NCBI GenBank assembly: GCA_023055355.1
Contig: JALJCS010000010.1
Span: forward strand, 21,839,001-21,903,000
Direction: 5' to 3'
DNA length: 64,000 nt
Source: Agelaius tricolor
Lineage: Eukaryota > Chordata > Aves > Passeriformes > Icteridae
The translations under genes and the position numbers were made by a program. The number at the start of each line of letters is the position of its first letter. The first letter of the stretch is position 1. Positions 23,545 through 36,800 of this stretch are shown piece after piece. The notes beneath the pieces were generated by a model, which saw only the letters and a list, made by a program, of their open reading frames with translations, had not been told where the DNA came from and did not search any database.

Positions 23545-25470
23545 GAGTTCCCTTTTCCATTCAGGGAATAAATGTGCATGCACTAATCTAGGGATGAAAA
23601 CACATTAACACAACTGCCTCACATTGCCAAATGCTTGGAAAGAAGCAGGGAGGGCACTGATCCCATAGATAATTCACTGCCTGGGACAAAAAGGGGTTGC
23701 ATAAATGTTGAGCCAAATTGTGTCCATCACAGTGCAGAAGTGTGCTTGTGCATCTTTATTTTCTCTCTGTAATGCTAATGTAATTGCATGCTTCAATGTT
23801 CAAGAGCACATTGGAGTGGCTTTTTTTAGCTAGTGGTTGCAGCTTCTGAAAGGTACCTGTGGGGAGTGGTTATTAGGATCCATTGTGCAACCTCTGCTGA
23901 TAATCTCAATGAAGAATTGTGGGATCCTGGCCTTAGGATTCAAAGCACAGGCTGGAGGGACTAGAAGGGTGAATTTGAGGGACTTACAGTGGATAAAAGC
24001 ACATTCCTGCTGTTATTGTTTCAGTCCTCAGAGAAACTGAATGGGGTGGGTAAGTCAGCAGGCAGAATTAGCACTTCCTCTCCCCCGGTGAGATACATGG
24101 TGCAGTCAAACAGGTGTGCTTTGCCTGATGAAAAGATCTTCAATAGGAGTCTCTCACTGATAACCATTATCTTATCAAATTATTACCTTGCACCTCAGAA
24201 GTGAGAACTGCAAAGGCTAATGAGCTAATTCTCTGGGCCCACTATCTCCATCTCACAGGAAGCTGAGTGTCCTTTGTTGTGTTTTTCACTGGGTGAAGTG
24301 GTAGGGAGTCCCCGGCATACATCTGCCACATAAGGAATTCTGTTCCCTTGGCCGTGTTTGCAGCAGGCATCAAACCAAAAGCACCTTCCTGCTATTTCCA
24401 GCTGTTGCACTTCCAGTTTGAGGGAATTTCCTACAGATAGCTTTTTGGCTCAAAGAGCTGTTTTACTGAAGCTGTGGTAGCCCTCAGCTAGGAATTTTGT
24501 TTGGGTTTTCTGAAGATCCATCTCTCCTTCTTAGAAGAAAGAAGATTTTAAATAAGTGTTTTCCCTGCACCAGCAGGAGGGTAGGGCTGTAATAAGACTA
24601 TGTGTGAGAGATCCAAAGGTGTCCTTTAATGTTTAGGCACCTTGAAGAACTGTGCTGGTGGATTCTCCTTTGACTTATCAGAGTTATGCCTGAAGTACCC
24701 AAGGGTTGTAAGAAATCTTCCCAGCACAGCTTTAAATAGCAGCTCCAAGTCACAGACACACAAACCATGTTGGAAGAGTTAAAAGTACTTCCTGGTTTGG
24801 TATGGAAATGTGTTCCCCACTATAGATCCTAGTGGCTAAATAAACACCCAATGAGTAAAATTAAATCAGAAGTTTTCATTTGTGAGCTATGAAGTAAAAA
24901 TAAAGAACCCAGGCCCCAGAGATATATGACAATTCTGGATAGGCACTGTTTAACAAGGGGTAGAACTTTGACCCATTTCAGACACACTTTAAAGTGGATT
25001 TTCAAACACAAGGAATTCTCGTCAATTATCAGCATAGAATGACTGTGTCCATCCCACAGCACTGATTTTAACACAAAGTAAAACAGAAGCATGAGAGCAA
25101 CACTCCTGTAAAGCCACATACATCTTTATTCTCCACCCAGGCCAGCAAGGATGGGAAAAGGGAATGCAATTAAAAATAACAATCAGCAAACAGTATCTTT
25201 AATTAAAAAACATCCAGACTAGAGCAGCCAGAAATACACTCAACAATCCAAATAACTGGAATTCCCTGCAGTCTGACAGTGGCACATAAGCAGAAATTAC
25301 TTGATTCTGAAAGCAGGGTAGGACAAGACAAAAACTTGTGCTTTTTTCTATTACAACAATTGATAATTATTGTATATTTTGCAACAGGCAAACTGCTACA
25401 GAGGACAATGGGCAAGAGAGAAAGCTATCCAGCTGCTTAGAGAAAAGTCTGAATTAAACTTTTACAAATA

Positions 25471-25508
25471 GCACCAAAACTAACCCCAAGCACCAGAACT
25501 AACCCCAA
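25471..25508 (+). repeat. 19-bp tandem duplication
   Basis: Two adjacent 19-bp units (gcaccaaaactaaccccaa and gcaccagaactaaccccaa) differ at one base. This is a small local duplication with no known role. Confidence 0.85.
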
Positions 25509-28266
25509 GCTTAAATAGCCCCCACCAAAATCAATGACAGAATGCCTTGAATTTAGCAGGAGCCAATGAAAGCTTAGTTAAGTGTAAAGAAGTAGAAAAC
25601 ACATGATGGATTGTCCCAGCATATACCCCAAAATGTGACCTCCAAACCCAGAAGCACAGCTGCACTGCAGAGGGAGGGTACTATGACTCCTCTGATGCTC
25701 CTTTGTGTCTATGTAGCAGTAAGAGGCACAGATTTGGTTTTGTCTCCACTCCAGAGGGCTGTTAGCAATCCTGAAAGCAAATCCTGCAGCTCAGCAGACA
25801 TTTCACATGGATGTATTCTGTAATGAGCTGGTATTTATCATTCGAGCCCTCTGTAAGCTGAAGGCTCTTTGTGCTACTGACCCCAGCCTTGAACAGCTGC
25901 TGTTTGGCAGTGACAGCTGAATTGGGGTTTCTCCCTCTGTAGCAATGCACACTTGCCAGCCATCCTTTCCCCAAACTTGTCTGCTGCATGTTGGGGCCAA
26001 GATACACAATCCACCCCTTTCATGCCAGCAGTGTCCCTTTAGGCAAAGCGTGAGAACACTTGCCAGTGAACCTTCTTTTTCCTTAATGCTTGTTAAGCAT
26101 CACTTATTCCCATCCTCCAGCCATGTGGGAGCCTGCAATTTCCATGTGGAGAGTGGCTGCACTGGGTCAGTATAGACTGCCAGCACTGGCTTGGCTTATC
26201 CTCAGCATCTCCATTAATTCAGAGGCATATCAGCCTGCCTGATTGGAACAGGCCTGTGAAAGGCATTCCACTGCTTGAACCAGTCCCAGGCATATGTCAG
26301 CCCCTTTGAATCCCACTAAACTACCTGATGTTGTCTCACAGATTGGGGTCTATTTTATTATTTTTCTGGAAGTTGGTAATTGCTTTGAAATATTTCACCA
26401 GTAAAAAATGATAGTAGGAAGCAACACACACAGCCTGGCTCTACTGTGCCCAGGGAGCACCACTGCTTTCCCAGTTAAGTGTGGGGCCAAGACTGCTCTT
26501 GATATTTGGCTTGTGCATTATTTACTGTTGAGCCTTCAGCCAATGCTAAGAGGCTCCTTTGACTTCCCAGGGACCAAGGATGCAGCAGGAACTACTTATT
26601 TCTCAGTGTCAGGACTAGAGGATCAGATGGACTTGTTTATACATCACCAGTTCCCAGATACTCTAACCAGGACAGTCAGTGTAGTCTTGAGCTCAACCTT
26701 AAAATGCAACACAAAGCATTAGTTTCTATGAAATCCAGCTACTGAATGGTTTCTTTTTACCATCCTAAAAGTAGAGCTTCAGTTCCCTCCCCCCGATAGG
26801 GAGACTGGGGAAGTGAGACACTACAGAGACAGGAGTGACTGTGCAGCTGACAGACTGCATGTCACACTTACCTACCTACACGCAAGCAAATGGTGGGCTT
26901 CCCTGGCTTGGGCCTCACAGACTTTGCAGCAGCACCAGCAGTGGAGCACTGAGAAAATTAACTATGTTTCAGATATGTTACTCAGTCCCCTTTAGAATCT
27001 GCTACACTTCTCTTTTATTTTGCTCATCTGCTTCTTAGGCCAAAACTCCCATAGGTGATCGAGAATAAAGAGTTTTTCTGCCATTTTTTTAAGAGACAAT
27101 TAAAATTCCTCCAGCCTATGGTGGCCACCTCAGCCTGGTCAGGGAGCCTACTATGATGCCATGAAAAATCCAAAAAGGAGGGAAACCCATTACAAAATGA
27201 GACATGAGGGGAGGAGGACGTACGATCCATTGCTCTTCCACATAATTAAACAGGAAGAGGGATGAGGTGGGGAAGGCGACACAGATTTCCAGAGGCACAG
27301 ATAGACATGAACTTCTGGACTCCCCCATTTTGAAAGGGGAGGTCCAACAGCTCTTCCATAAGAGCAACTTGAAAACCAGAATAACTTGTTTCAGAGCCCT
27401 TTGCATCCTAAGTGCCTTCAACTCCACCTCTAAATCCAGGTGCTGCAAGTCCACACCTGCATTGCAGTGAGATGTAAATGGATTGCCCCCTCCTTAGAAG
27501 CAGGCACCTCCTTAGAGCAGGTGTTTCCTCCCTATAAAACAACTGTTTGCACTGCACACTGTATATGAGTCCTGTAGATTGTTCCTCCCTAGCAGTGCAC
27601 ATACCAAGAGACCCACTGCAGATGTGTTCCAAGCACCTATCTGAGCACCTGCAGCCACTTGAGGGTTCTTGGTGACAGCCACATCAGGTCCCCACACACC
27701 ACATTACAAAGCAAGCTCTGCTCTTCCATCGTGGGATGGGGCTGTTTCAGGTCAGTGTAGAACTCACCTGCCTTTGTTGGCAGCTATGCTGTCCTCTCCC
27801 ACTATTCCAGTGGTCTGTGACACTGGACTCTGACAGTGTCTAAGCAGTCAGCCTGCCTAAGTTAGCTGCTCTTGTTGGAAGGACTGGGAAAGGACCCTTT
27901 CTAAGAAAACTGCAGGAACATCACACATTTTGCAATTTAGCCTTCACCTCTGAATGGGTTCCTATCTCTTGAAGTTCATCCCCCAAGCAGAGACTTCTTT
28001 TCACTGTGTCATAGGTCACTACTATGTCCTACTGCTGAAAAGTAAAATCTATCTTGACAGAAGTGGACTTTTCATAATACGTCTCTGCTACTCCACAAAC
28101 AGCCAGAGCCCTGCTGCAGACCTGGATTTTCTTACAACTCCCAGAAGCTGTAATTAGCTACAACACATGACAAATCCTTGGAAAGCCATGCACCTCCCCA
28201 CCCAGAGCATGTGAAGCTAGCATTCTTGCATTCTGTGACATTTAAAGAGGACTCTCAGCCCAATAT

Positions 28267-28272
28267 TTTATT
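28267..28272 (-). terminator. TMEM169: Candidate poly(A) signal of TMEM169
   Basis: An AATAAA on the minus strand 112 bases past the TMEM169 stop codon is the first canonical hexamer downstream. A longer 3' UTR using a more distal signal remains possible, since mammalian TMEM169 transcripts have a longer tail. Confidence 0.45.
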
Positions 28273-28383
28273 CATTAAGTTTGTGTTTAAATATATACGT
28301 ATATTGTTTTTAAAAAAATCAGTGTGTTATTTTCTAGGTGAGAACACTGGTGTATGACCAAAATAGTCACCCAGGACAAAGGC

Positions 28384-29006
28384 TCAGACTGCTGAGGTCT
28401 CAACCCCCTGTGCAGAGCTCTTGCCAGAGAGACTACCTGAGATATTGTCAGAATCAAGCAGCTCGACAATGCTGTATGGAGAACAATCTTCTAAACCCAG
28501 CTTGCTGCAGAGCCAGCCACAGAATCCTTTCTCCATATCCCTGACAGCGTGCCACCAGTACCCAAAGGACCATGCTACCTGGGCTACAGCTGAATACAGG
28601 CCTAGGGAGAAAGAAACAACCATAATTATAATTGGGTAGGAGATAATCAAAAAGGGACAAAAGGTGATTTTGTGCCAGAAGGTCCTCTCTTCATTGTACA
28701 CCAAGAAGATGTTGTACCATGTAATGGTTCCATAGTAGAACGAAACCACGAAGGACACTACAAAAATAATGGGGAGGCAGATGATGGTCCAGAGGACAAT
28801 GTGAGGTCCTCTGTCTAACCCAACATCACATTTCTTCTTCTTCTCAGGAACATCTTCTTTAGGAGGTTCCTTTGACTTAGCCAGTTCCTGCAGCTCTTTA
28901 TCTGTTAGGGTGACATGGATGTCCACCATCTGACCCTTCTTCTTTCCCCTGGTGATTGTTCCAGTCAAGGTGACATAGCGGCTGTCTAAAGGCATGTTCC
29001 AGACAC
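28384..29006 (-). CDS. TMEM169: TMEM169 last coding exon
   Basis: The acceptor TGTGTTGTAG|GT completes Gly91. The exon encodes VWNMPLDSRYVTL to the C-terminal GVETSAV and TGA (28386-28384). Both membrane spans and the conserved loop between them are here. Confidence 0.96.
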
Positions 29007-30762
29007 CTACAACACAGATAAACTCATCTACATCAGATTTATTTTCTGTACAAAGTATTTTGTGTAAATCTTCAAAGACCCCAAAGACAATTAGATAGTG
29101 CATATGGAGTTATATTTAAAATCAGATTTAAAAAGATGGAAGACAAGAAGCAATGCAGTATGAAGAAAATTACCACAGAAGAAAATGGAAGAAGAGCTAA
29201 TGAGGAAAAAGACAGGAATTCCAAATGATAGAAATCACAAGGGAGAAAACTCCAGTATCTCCACTAGGGAAAATATGTGAAGGGAAAGTGCTGCAAGAGT
29301 ATAGGAGAATGAGAGAGAATGAGACAGAGTAACTCAATTGAAAATGGTATACCTATTTTCTCTGTTTACTTCATGGATTTATTCCTGAACAGCATGGACA
29401 CTTGGAATTAATTAGATAAATATCACTGAGACTCTTGTTTTGGAATAAGCACATCTACACATGGAATTGTACCTGAATAGCTAATGCTTCACTTTACATT
29501 TGCATTGTATCTCAATCCAAATTAATTTTTAAAGTTTAGAAAAACTTAACAAACTGTCATAAAATTATATTTGCATTTTAAGAGATCAGTAGAGGCACCA
29601 AACGGGACAGTGCTGGTATATGTGTTAAAGTTACAAAGGGACTGCTTTAGCTTTCAAGTGACATTGGTATAGGATGGGCCATGCAGTAGTACTGGCTATA
29701 AACTCCTCTTTGGGGCTATAGTGTATTTCCTCCTGGTCTTAATTCTGACTAGCTTGGAAGAAGGTCTTCAGAAAGTCTTAAAAAGAGGCTGAGCAGCTTG
29801 ACGTGCTCAAAAAAGTAGGAAGGCAGCAGGCAAGTAATGATAGGGTCTGGGATCATGGGGCACCTGGTGTATCTGGTGGACCAGGAGCATTTGAGCCCCT
29901 CTCAACCTGCACTGCTGACTCACAGGAATATTTAGCCACAGGACCTCTTCCCTGCAAGGGCACCCAGGACAGACAGCAGAAGTGAAAGTGACTTGAAGAT
30001 GCCCCGTGATGACCTTGCCAAATAATCACCCTTCAAGAGGAAGCCGTGCTGAGTGCATGCAAACAGAAGGCAACAGTAAATCCTATATAATGAGTTAAAT
30101 TCCCTATCAAAGGTAGAGCCACTAACTCCATCTGCTTCCATCCTTTCACTTAACAGGCAGTTGTTCAGGCATGGACAGTGGCTTGATCACGGCTTAGAAT
30201 GACATCATTGGCTTAATGCATGCATAGCACTGCAACCAGCACACCAACCCCAACCAGCACATCCATTTAAAACTAAGACTGTAGCAATAACCAAAGTTTG
30301 CAAAGAACTGCAGGAGACATCCCAAATCAGCCTGTAATGCTTTCTGTTTCAGAGCATTTTCATGTATGAACTCAAGCTCTCCTTGCCTGCAATCTTGGAG
30401 AGGGTTGGGGCCACAGTCACTTCCATTTGACCTTAGAGCATGATGGCATCAAAAAAGCTTATGTGAAGTGAGTGTTCTCAGGACTACATACCATCTGTCA
30501 TAGACTGACCCAGGAACTTGGAGCCTTCCTCAGAGCTCTTCTCCCCTCCTTCCTCATCCGCCTGTTCTTCTTCCACCTTATTGTCATGCTCAGACCGATA
30601 CACGATTATTGACTCGGGCCGGGACTCTTTCTTCTTCTTTTTCCTGCGGTCCATAGTGGCTTCCCCATCAAAGGTGACAGTGGTTGCCACAGCCCTTCTC
30701 ATTGTGCCACAGCGAGGGCTCTGGCCTCCAGACTTGCTGTCTTTCTGCACAGTCTCCTCCAT
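28384..30762 (-). CDS. TMEM169: TMEM169, two-pass transmembrane protein
   Basis: Two coding exons (30492-30762 and 28384-29006) join in phase to a 297-residue protein, the length I recall for human TMEM169. Visible features: a basic cluster (RRKKKKKESRPES) followed by an acidic stretch in the N-terminal half; the family core NMPLDSRYVTLTGTITRGKK (res. 94-113); a first hydrophobic span about 159-183; a conserved loop TITWYNIFLVYNEERTFWHK (res. 184-203); a second span about 207-236; and a C-terminal tail with DMEKGFCGWLCSKLGLEDCS (res. 247-266). There is no signal peptide. The molecular function of the family is not established. The start at 30762 has a good Kozak context (G at -3 and +4) and aligns with the mammalian start; an in-frame ATG at 30795 would add 11 residues. 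It points the same way as XRCC5, and its promoter probably lies near 41.7 kb. Confidence 0.96.
30492..30762 (-). CDS. TMEM169: TMEM169 first coding exon
   Basis: Encodes residues 1-90 plus one base; the donor is GATG|GTATGT. It contains the basic cluster and KKESRPESIIVYRS. Possible acceptors upstream of the start are AACAG|GTGC (exon from 30805) or a TGCAG about 25 bases further up. Both have weak polypyrimidine tracts, so the 5' limit of the exon is uncertain. Confidence 0.93.
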
Positions 30763-30829
30763 CCCGCTGCTGCTCTCAGTCACCTCACCCGGCATCTTGT
30801 AGCACCTGTTTCCAATCAACAGCACCAAT

Positions 30830-33800
30830 CCTGCACTTGCAAGTCATTGATTAACAATGGTCCCATGGATGCTTTGTTCTGGTAAGATGTCCCACTGCTG
30901 GTATCCAAACTATGCACTCCATTCCCAGCCTAAAATGAGAGAGAAAGCTGAAAAAGTGTCTTTGTCTTACCAAGTAGAAAAGATTGGCAGAATTTTCCTC
31001 AAAACAGTTACTTCCAACTGGTTTAAATGTCATCTGAAGATCTCTATTACTGTCCTGAAAATCAGTTCTCTTACATTTTACATTCTCTCTACATGTTTTG
31101 TGGTGTCTAATTTATCTTGATTCTTAGGGTCCAGTTTTCACTAGAACAAACCAAAGCTACTGGAAAGAGTATTAACATTTATAAGAAGGGATTAAACATA
31201 GCCAGCCTATTGGATGAATTTAACATTCCTCTGCAATGCTGGAAACAAACAGAAGACAATAGTTTTGGCCCACAGGCATCAGAATAAAGGATTGAAACCA
31301 TAGATGAAAAAGAAGTTGACCAATTTAAGGGACTGGCCTAGAGATAACTGCAACAGGAACACAGTGCTTGTCCAGCATTACAACAGCTATATTGGTGCCA
31401 GCCTTTCTCATTTTGAGCTTCTAATGATTTACTCCCCTCTGCAAGGATATTACAAAAATTAATCAAATTATGTCAAAATGAGTGATGTTTCAAACTTTAA
31501 CAATTTAGCAATATGTAGTGTTGCCATACTTTTAAAATACAGAATATACAGTGGATTTAAAGCAAAATTATTTTTAAGATGATTTTGCTGGAGAGGGAAT
31601 TGGGAACCACAACAAATTCTTCTGATTGTGCAGAGAAAACAACACAAGTGTTCACAAATCTTTTTAGCACAACTCAATTTTTGCTCCTCATTCAAGCAAA
31701 GTTAGCAGTGATATCAAGTGAAACTGTCATCCATGGGAAAGCTGCCTAAGTAAAAACCACATAATTAAACATGCATCAAGGCAGGCAAATCCTGCTCCAT
31801 GAATATGGAAAAAGGATTAATGGTTCTCAGACTTCATAACATTTAAGGAAAGTGACTGTGCCAAGTATTCATGAAGCATTTAGGTACAAATCTGAATACA
31901 ATGAATAACATTTTAACAACTCTGAAGAGCTCTTTTCAACATTTACGTGAACATATGTATTTAAAAGAATGCAACTGACCAATAATTAAGCTTCTTCCTA
32001 GTAACTGAGTCTTTCCTTTAACATGAAACTAAGAAACACAAGTATCATAGTTTACAGCCTACATAATGCTGGGGAAATAGTTTTACTTGAATGGATGACA
32101 GAAAAAAAGTTAAGCATTTTTAAATTTGGCAGTATGGTCCTGGTCTTCCCACAGATGTAAGATTTTGCTGGTCTGTTTTGAAATTTTGTGCAGAACTTTA
32201 GAACCACTATTTATGCCTGGTACACTCACACTTAAACACACCACACCCACACAAAACTTGAAATTGTATCACTTTAACACCTAAGACAGTGCCCATTTGG
32301 CTCTATGGAGCCTTGAAGAATTCAACAACTCAGATTATTTTTGTGCATTAGAGAAAATAAATCTTCCCTGGTGATCAGAAGACACATAAAATGGACTTAA
32401 AACCCCCTCAAGATTCAGTATACTCCAGAAGCCACACTACTTCTAAATTACTGGGCAGAAAATACTTTTAGCTCTGCTGCATGGCTGGAAAGTCTGTTGC
32501 CATCACACCTGCCATAGAATATGCATGTCTAAATTAGCAGACACACTGGAAAACAGAAGTTCATGTAAGCTTTTGTTTGTTGGCTTTTTTGTTTGGTTGG
32601 TTTTTGTTTTGTTTTGTTTTTGTTTTAATGCCTTTAGGGGTAAATGGAATTAATTTATGCAATGGAATAAACTCACTCTTTGTAGTAAATTCATTCAGGA
32701 AGTACAATAGACTCTAACATTTTTCTCTGAAAATCAGCTGTAAAACTTCATGGTTTGCATCTATAAAACCCTGAAATTACGTGATTGAGCCTAATGACCC
32801 CCTGAGACAACAGCGAGATTCTGCTTCCAAAAGTGAGGAAAGCAGGCCTGGAAACAGAGAAACCCAAAGCATCACTTTTGGAATAATCTACTAAAAGTCT
32901 GGAGACACAGAAGTTGATTAGATTCCCAAAGTTCCTGGCTGTAGTTCCATGTTCAGTCTCTACTGACTTGAGAAGGGGATGACTTACAAGTAACATTTAA
33001 AAATAACACAAAGCTACAGGCAAATATTTTTAGTTGGGCTTCTTTTTTTTTCCCTAAAGTTGATCCAGCTGTGGCCTTGCTTAAACTCACGGTGGATGAT
33101 AAGCTAATGGCAGCTCTCAGTGTGATGCCAAAGCCCAAAGGATTATGTCACCTTGACTGTGAAGGGAGCAAGGTGATATCCCTTCTGAATCTCTCATAGA
33201 CAGGCACTGGCAATCTGTGTCCTCTTCTTGTGCTCACCACACAGGCAAAACGCTGATTAATGACCAGAAGATGCCTATGATCCCCAAGTTATCTTGCTGT
33301 GTCTGATGTTCCCACCCCACTATAGCAGCCACTGCCTCTGTGAGTTACCACCAGGACTAGAAACACCTCCACAGCAGGGTAATCTGAGAGTGGCAGCTCA
33401 GTTTCTCCTCCTGCTGATAAAAGGAGAGGGAATGGGAAATGGGGGACAAGCCCCTAAGAAGCACTGTTGCTGTGGCTGAGGCAAAGCCCTTGGGATAAAG
33501 GAAGTGAAGGAGCTCAGATTTTTCTGTTTAAGGCACAAGAAGGTAAAATCTCATGTCAGTCTGCCTACATCAAAACCAAAAGTATGTAGGAGATCCTTAT
33601 GACCCAGCAGAGGAGGATACAGCAAGATAAAAAGCTGAAAGATGAAAAAAGACAGATGTTAGGTAGGTGTTTTAACAAAGTGGGTAGGTGTCCCTTGGTA
33701 TATCACTGGGTGATAAACTGTTGGGAAACTTCCAAATCTGGACTGGGTGTCTTGGCAGAATTTTGGTCACCTGTACTTGACTAGAAGAGGGAAAGTCCTC

Positions 33801-36800
33801 TGGTTTGCATTAGGGAGCAGTCAGATTGAAGATCACCAAGATCCCTCCTGATCTTGAGCCTGTTCTCACAGTACATGTTTATTTTTCTCTCATCGGTTTC
33901 CCAATGAAGCAGCTAGAATATCCCCTGCCAGCTGGTCCAGAACTTCTGAACACAGCACTTCAAAATACCACCATCAGCCCTACATCCCACAGCAGTGCTG
34001 CTGAGTTGAACAGGTTCAGGCCTCAGTCCCATTTTTCCTGGAAGTATTTTCTCTGTAGCTGCAAACAAGAAATGGGCTCTTGCAGAAATCACAGTAGTGT
34101 ACAAAGAGCTTCATTTTCCTCTCTTCCTTTTCTTTACCACTTCTAAGAATAAGGCCAGCCCTCAGCACTACACAGCTGTCCACAGCACCAGTTCCTTCAG
34201 CCACACACCAAAACCTTCACCCTTTAAAAGCCTTGCTATGGAGCTGAAACATTAACAATTGCTGTGCATCTCATACTAGTGATGCCCCCGACGTGGGTGC
34301 ACAGGGGAAGACAGGAATCTAATAACTGTCCATGGGAGGGAAGGAAAAGAAATGGTCATATTTCAGAGATAGCAAGGAGCAGTTTATTAGCCAAACAATT
34401 TGTTATTAATCTCCATATGAAAACAGATGGAGAACCCTGGGGAGGCTGCTCTGCAAAAGCACTTTGTAGAGTAATTTTTAGAAGCACAGTCTTCTGTTAC
34501 TATGCAGGAAAGCTACGGCTGCTTATGCTTCCTGTGACAGTAATAGTCTTTGACACACAAAACAGGAGCCTAAAAGCTTGGCCTTGCACCATTTAGGTCA
34601 AAGGAAGCTTCTTCCATTGGTTTTCAGGGTTTGATCCTGCTGCTAACAGAAGAGAAATTATCTGGTTTGAATGCAGACAGGGAGGAAGAGCCTTCCTGCA
34701 AGCTAATAAAATCTTTGATCTTAAATCCCAGCTACAGCACAAGTAACCTTTTTATGACTGCTCAGAGCAGACATGAGAGGAAAAAATGTAGACGGTAAGC
34801 AGCAAGGAGCATAAATTTTTATTTTTATAGTCACATAAAATGTACAACACATAAGAAGAACTGGCACGGCGTCTTCACTCACATCATGCAGGGGTTGTCT
34901 GCAGAAACAAAAAAACAACCTGTGCTTTAGAAGCACTGTGATTTATGCAGGATGGGGAAGAGATGAAGGGAAATCTACCTCAGAGACACACCCTGAGAGA
35001 GCTTCCTAGCCACAGATCTTCCTTTGCTTGCTGCTTTTACTTCATAACCTCTGCATCCCCCATCCCATCTCCACTCAACACCTGCCATGTGCATGTGTGT
35101 GGTTTTGAGCATGCAGGTTACCCAAGGGATCTTTTCCAATCCCTAGTATTTTTAAAGGGGTTATCTGCTGTAACTGCAGGGGCAAACTGTGAATAATAGG
35201 AAGTATTAGATGCATCCAGCTGTTCAGGACAGATCTGTCTGCCACCAACAAATCGTGTTATGACGAGATGCATTGGTCTACACAGAACATGCAGCTCCCA
35301 GGCTCTAGAAAAACACGTGACAAGACATATATAAGAAAGCAATTTCAATTCACACTTTATGTAGGAAAAGGGCCAAATGGTAGGGCTCCCTCCACAGCTT
35401 TGGATCTGTTTTAAATACCTAAATGACTTCACATTATCTTTCACATATGCATCCTCACCTGCTAAAACAGAGGATGTCTGTTTCCTCTTTATTTCATGGT
35501 GAAATAGATCAAACTAGATTGCAAAGTTACTTGAAACTAGCAAATTCTCAAGGCTGTGATGAATGACATATTAGACAGTGAGGCAAGAACAGCTCCTCTC
35601 TATCAGTACCAGGGTCTGTGCAGCTTGTGGTGAGCTTGACAGGGGGATTTATCTCCCTGAAAAGAATAAAATGCTATTTTTAGCCATACAGATTTTTCAC
35701 CAAGCAGCTCCTTCTACAGGAAGGAATTTCTAAGGAAGGAGGGAAAAACTACCCCTCCTGGCAGCAGCTGATTTCAAACTGCATTAAGTGTCTGTATAAC
35801 AACAGCAAGAAACAAAGGAAAACATCTGCCTCTGCCAGCCCAGCAAGGTAAAAGAAAGCAAACACCAAAATTCAAAGTTCACACCCTCCCTGCTTAATCC
35901 ACAGGCTTCCAAGCACTTTCATTTCTTGGAAAGAGAAACAAGAGAAATTACCATGCTCTGGGCATGCTTCCAAGCAGGAGCAGACTTTAAGCTGGACTGC
36001 CACAAGCAGAGGATGGCACTGAGCACCTGAGCATTGGGGATAACACAGTAAGATGACTCAAGTTACCAAAAACTTTACAGTGTTTGCTAGTGGAGACACC
36101 CATGCTCCATGCCTTCCCCTCAGGAGCAGAGGGTGCTGAAAGCTCAAGCTAAAAGCAAAGGGAGGCATAGGCAAGCAACATGATTTCAGTAGGCAAACAC
36201 TGACAGACCCAAGTTTGCCCTGCCCCTCCAGTTTACCACAGGCACATAGCTCCTGCCTGTTGGCAGGTGCCATTAGGGCCAGCCCTGCACCACACCATGA
36301 GCCAAACCTGCTGTGGCTCGCTCAGCTGTTGACCATCGCTGGAGCTGCAGCAAGACTGGACTTGCTTGGGTGTGGATTAAGGGCTTCCTGGCTCCTGGGG
36401 CCATGCTGGGTGCCTCAGGACCTTTGATCTCCCTTCCATTCTTCCATGAGACACCAAACGCTCGCTGACAGCATTCTACAGCTACAGACAAAACACCAAA
36501 AAAAAAAGTAGTGGAGAGATACATTCCATAGTATCACTATTCTTTCTGAATGACATTTTCCAAGGATATTTTTAAAAGTCAAAGACATTTTGAGAGTATC
36601 TGTTTTATGAATAATTTCTTTTTATTTTCCTTTGCTGTTCCATAACTTTTCCAAATGTCACAGAACAATAACTGCTGTGCATGTCATTTATTACTGAAGA
36701 CTGGAAGACAGCATACAGGAATAGCTGATCCTTTTTATTTTATATTAAACGGAATGCCCAATCAATTTTCTTCCATACCAACTTTTTAAAAATCCCCCAA

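Larger units (their letters stand above)
14776..28266. other. Intergenic region between XRCC5 and TMEM169
   Basis: About 13.5 kb between the 5' end of XRCC5 and the 3' end of TMEM169. No ORF here resembles a known family, and no chain of splice-compatible exons was recognised. It contains short microsatellites (CA near 15770-15782 and 21389-21401; ATT near 15648), a perfect hairpin at 21061-21105, a pyrimidine tract at 23480-23544, a CTCF-like motif at 20450-20463 and a 19-bp tandem duplication at 25471-25508. The part around 21.9-23.4 kb is AT-rich, free of recognisable repeats and rich in TAAT/ATTA cores, and might hold conserved regulatory elements. Confidence 0.7.

Noticed and set aside
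29130..29340. Purine-rich stretch in the TMEM169 intron between the two coding exons
   Set aside because: Composition is biased but there is no tandem unit, and no exon or regulatory signal could be defined.
33560..33850. Possible second CR1 fragment (words like 'cagattgaagatcaccaag' and 'atccctcctgatcttgag')
   Set aside because: Resemblance to a CR1 tail is limited to a few short words without the expected order, so it is too weak to annotate.
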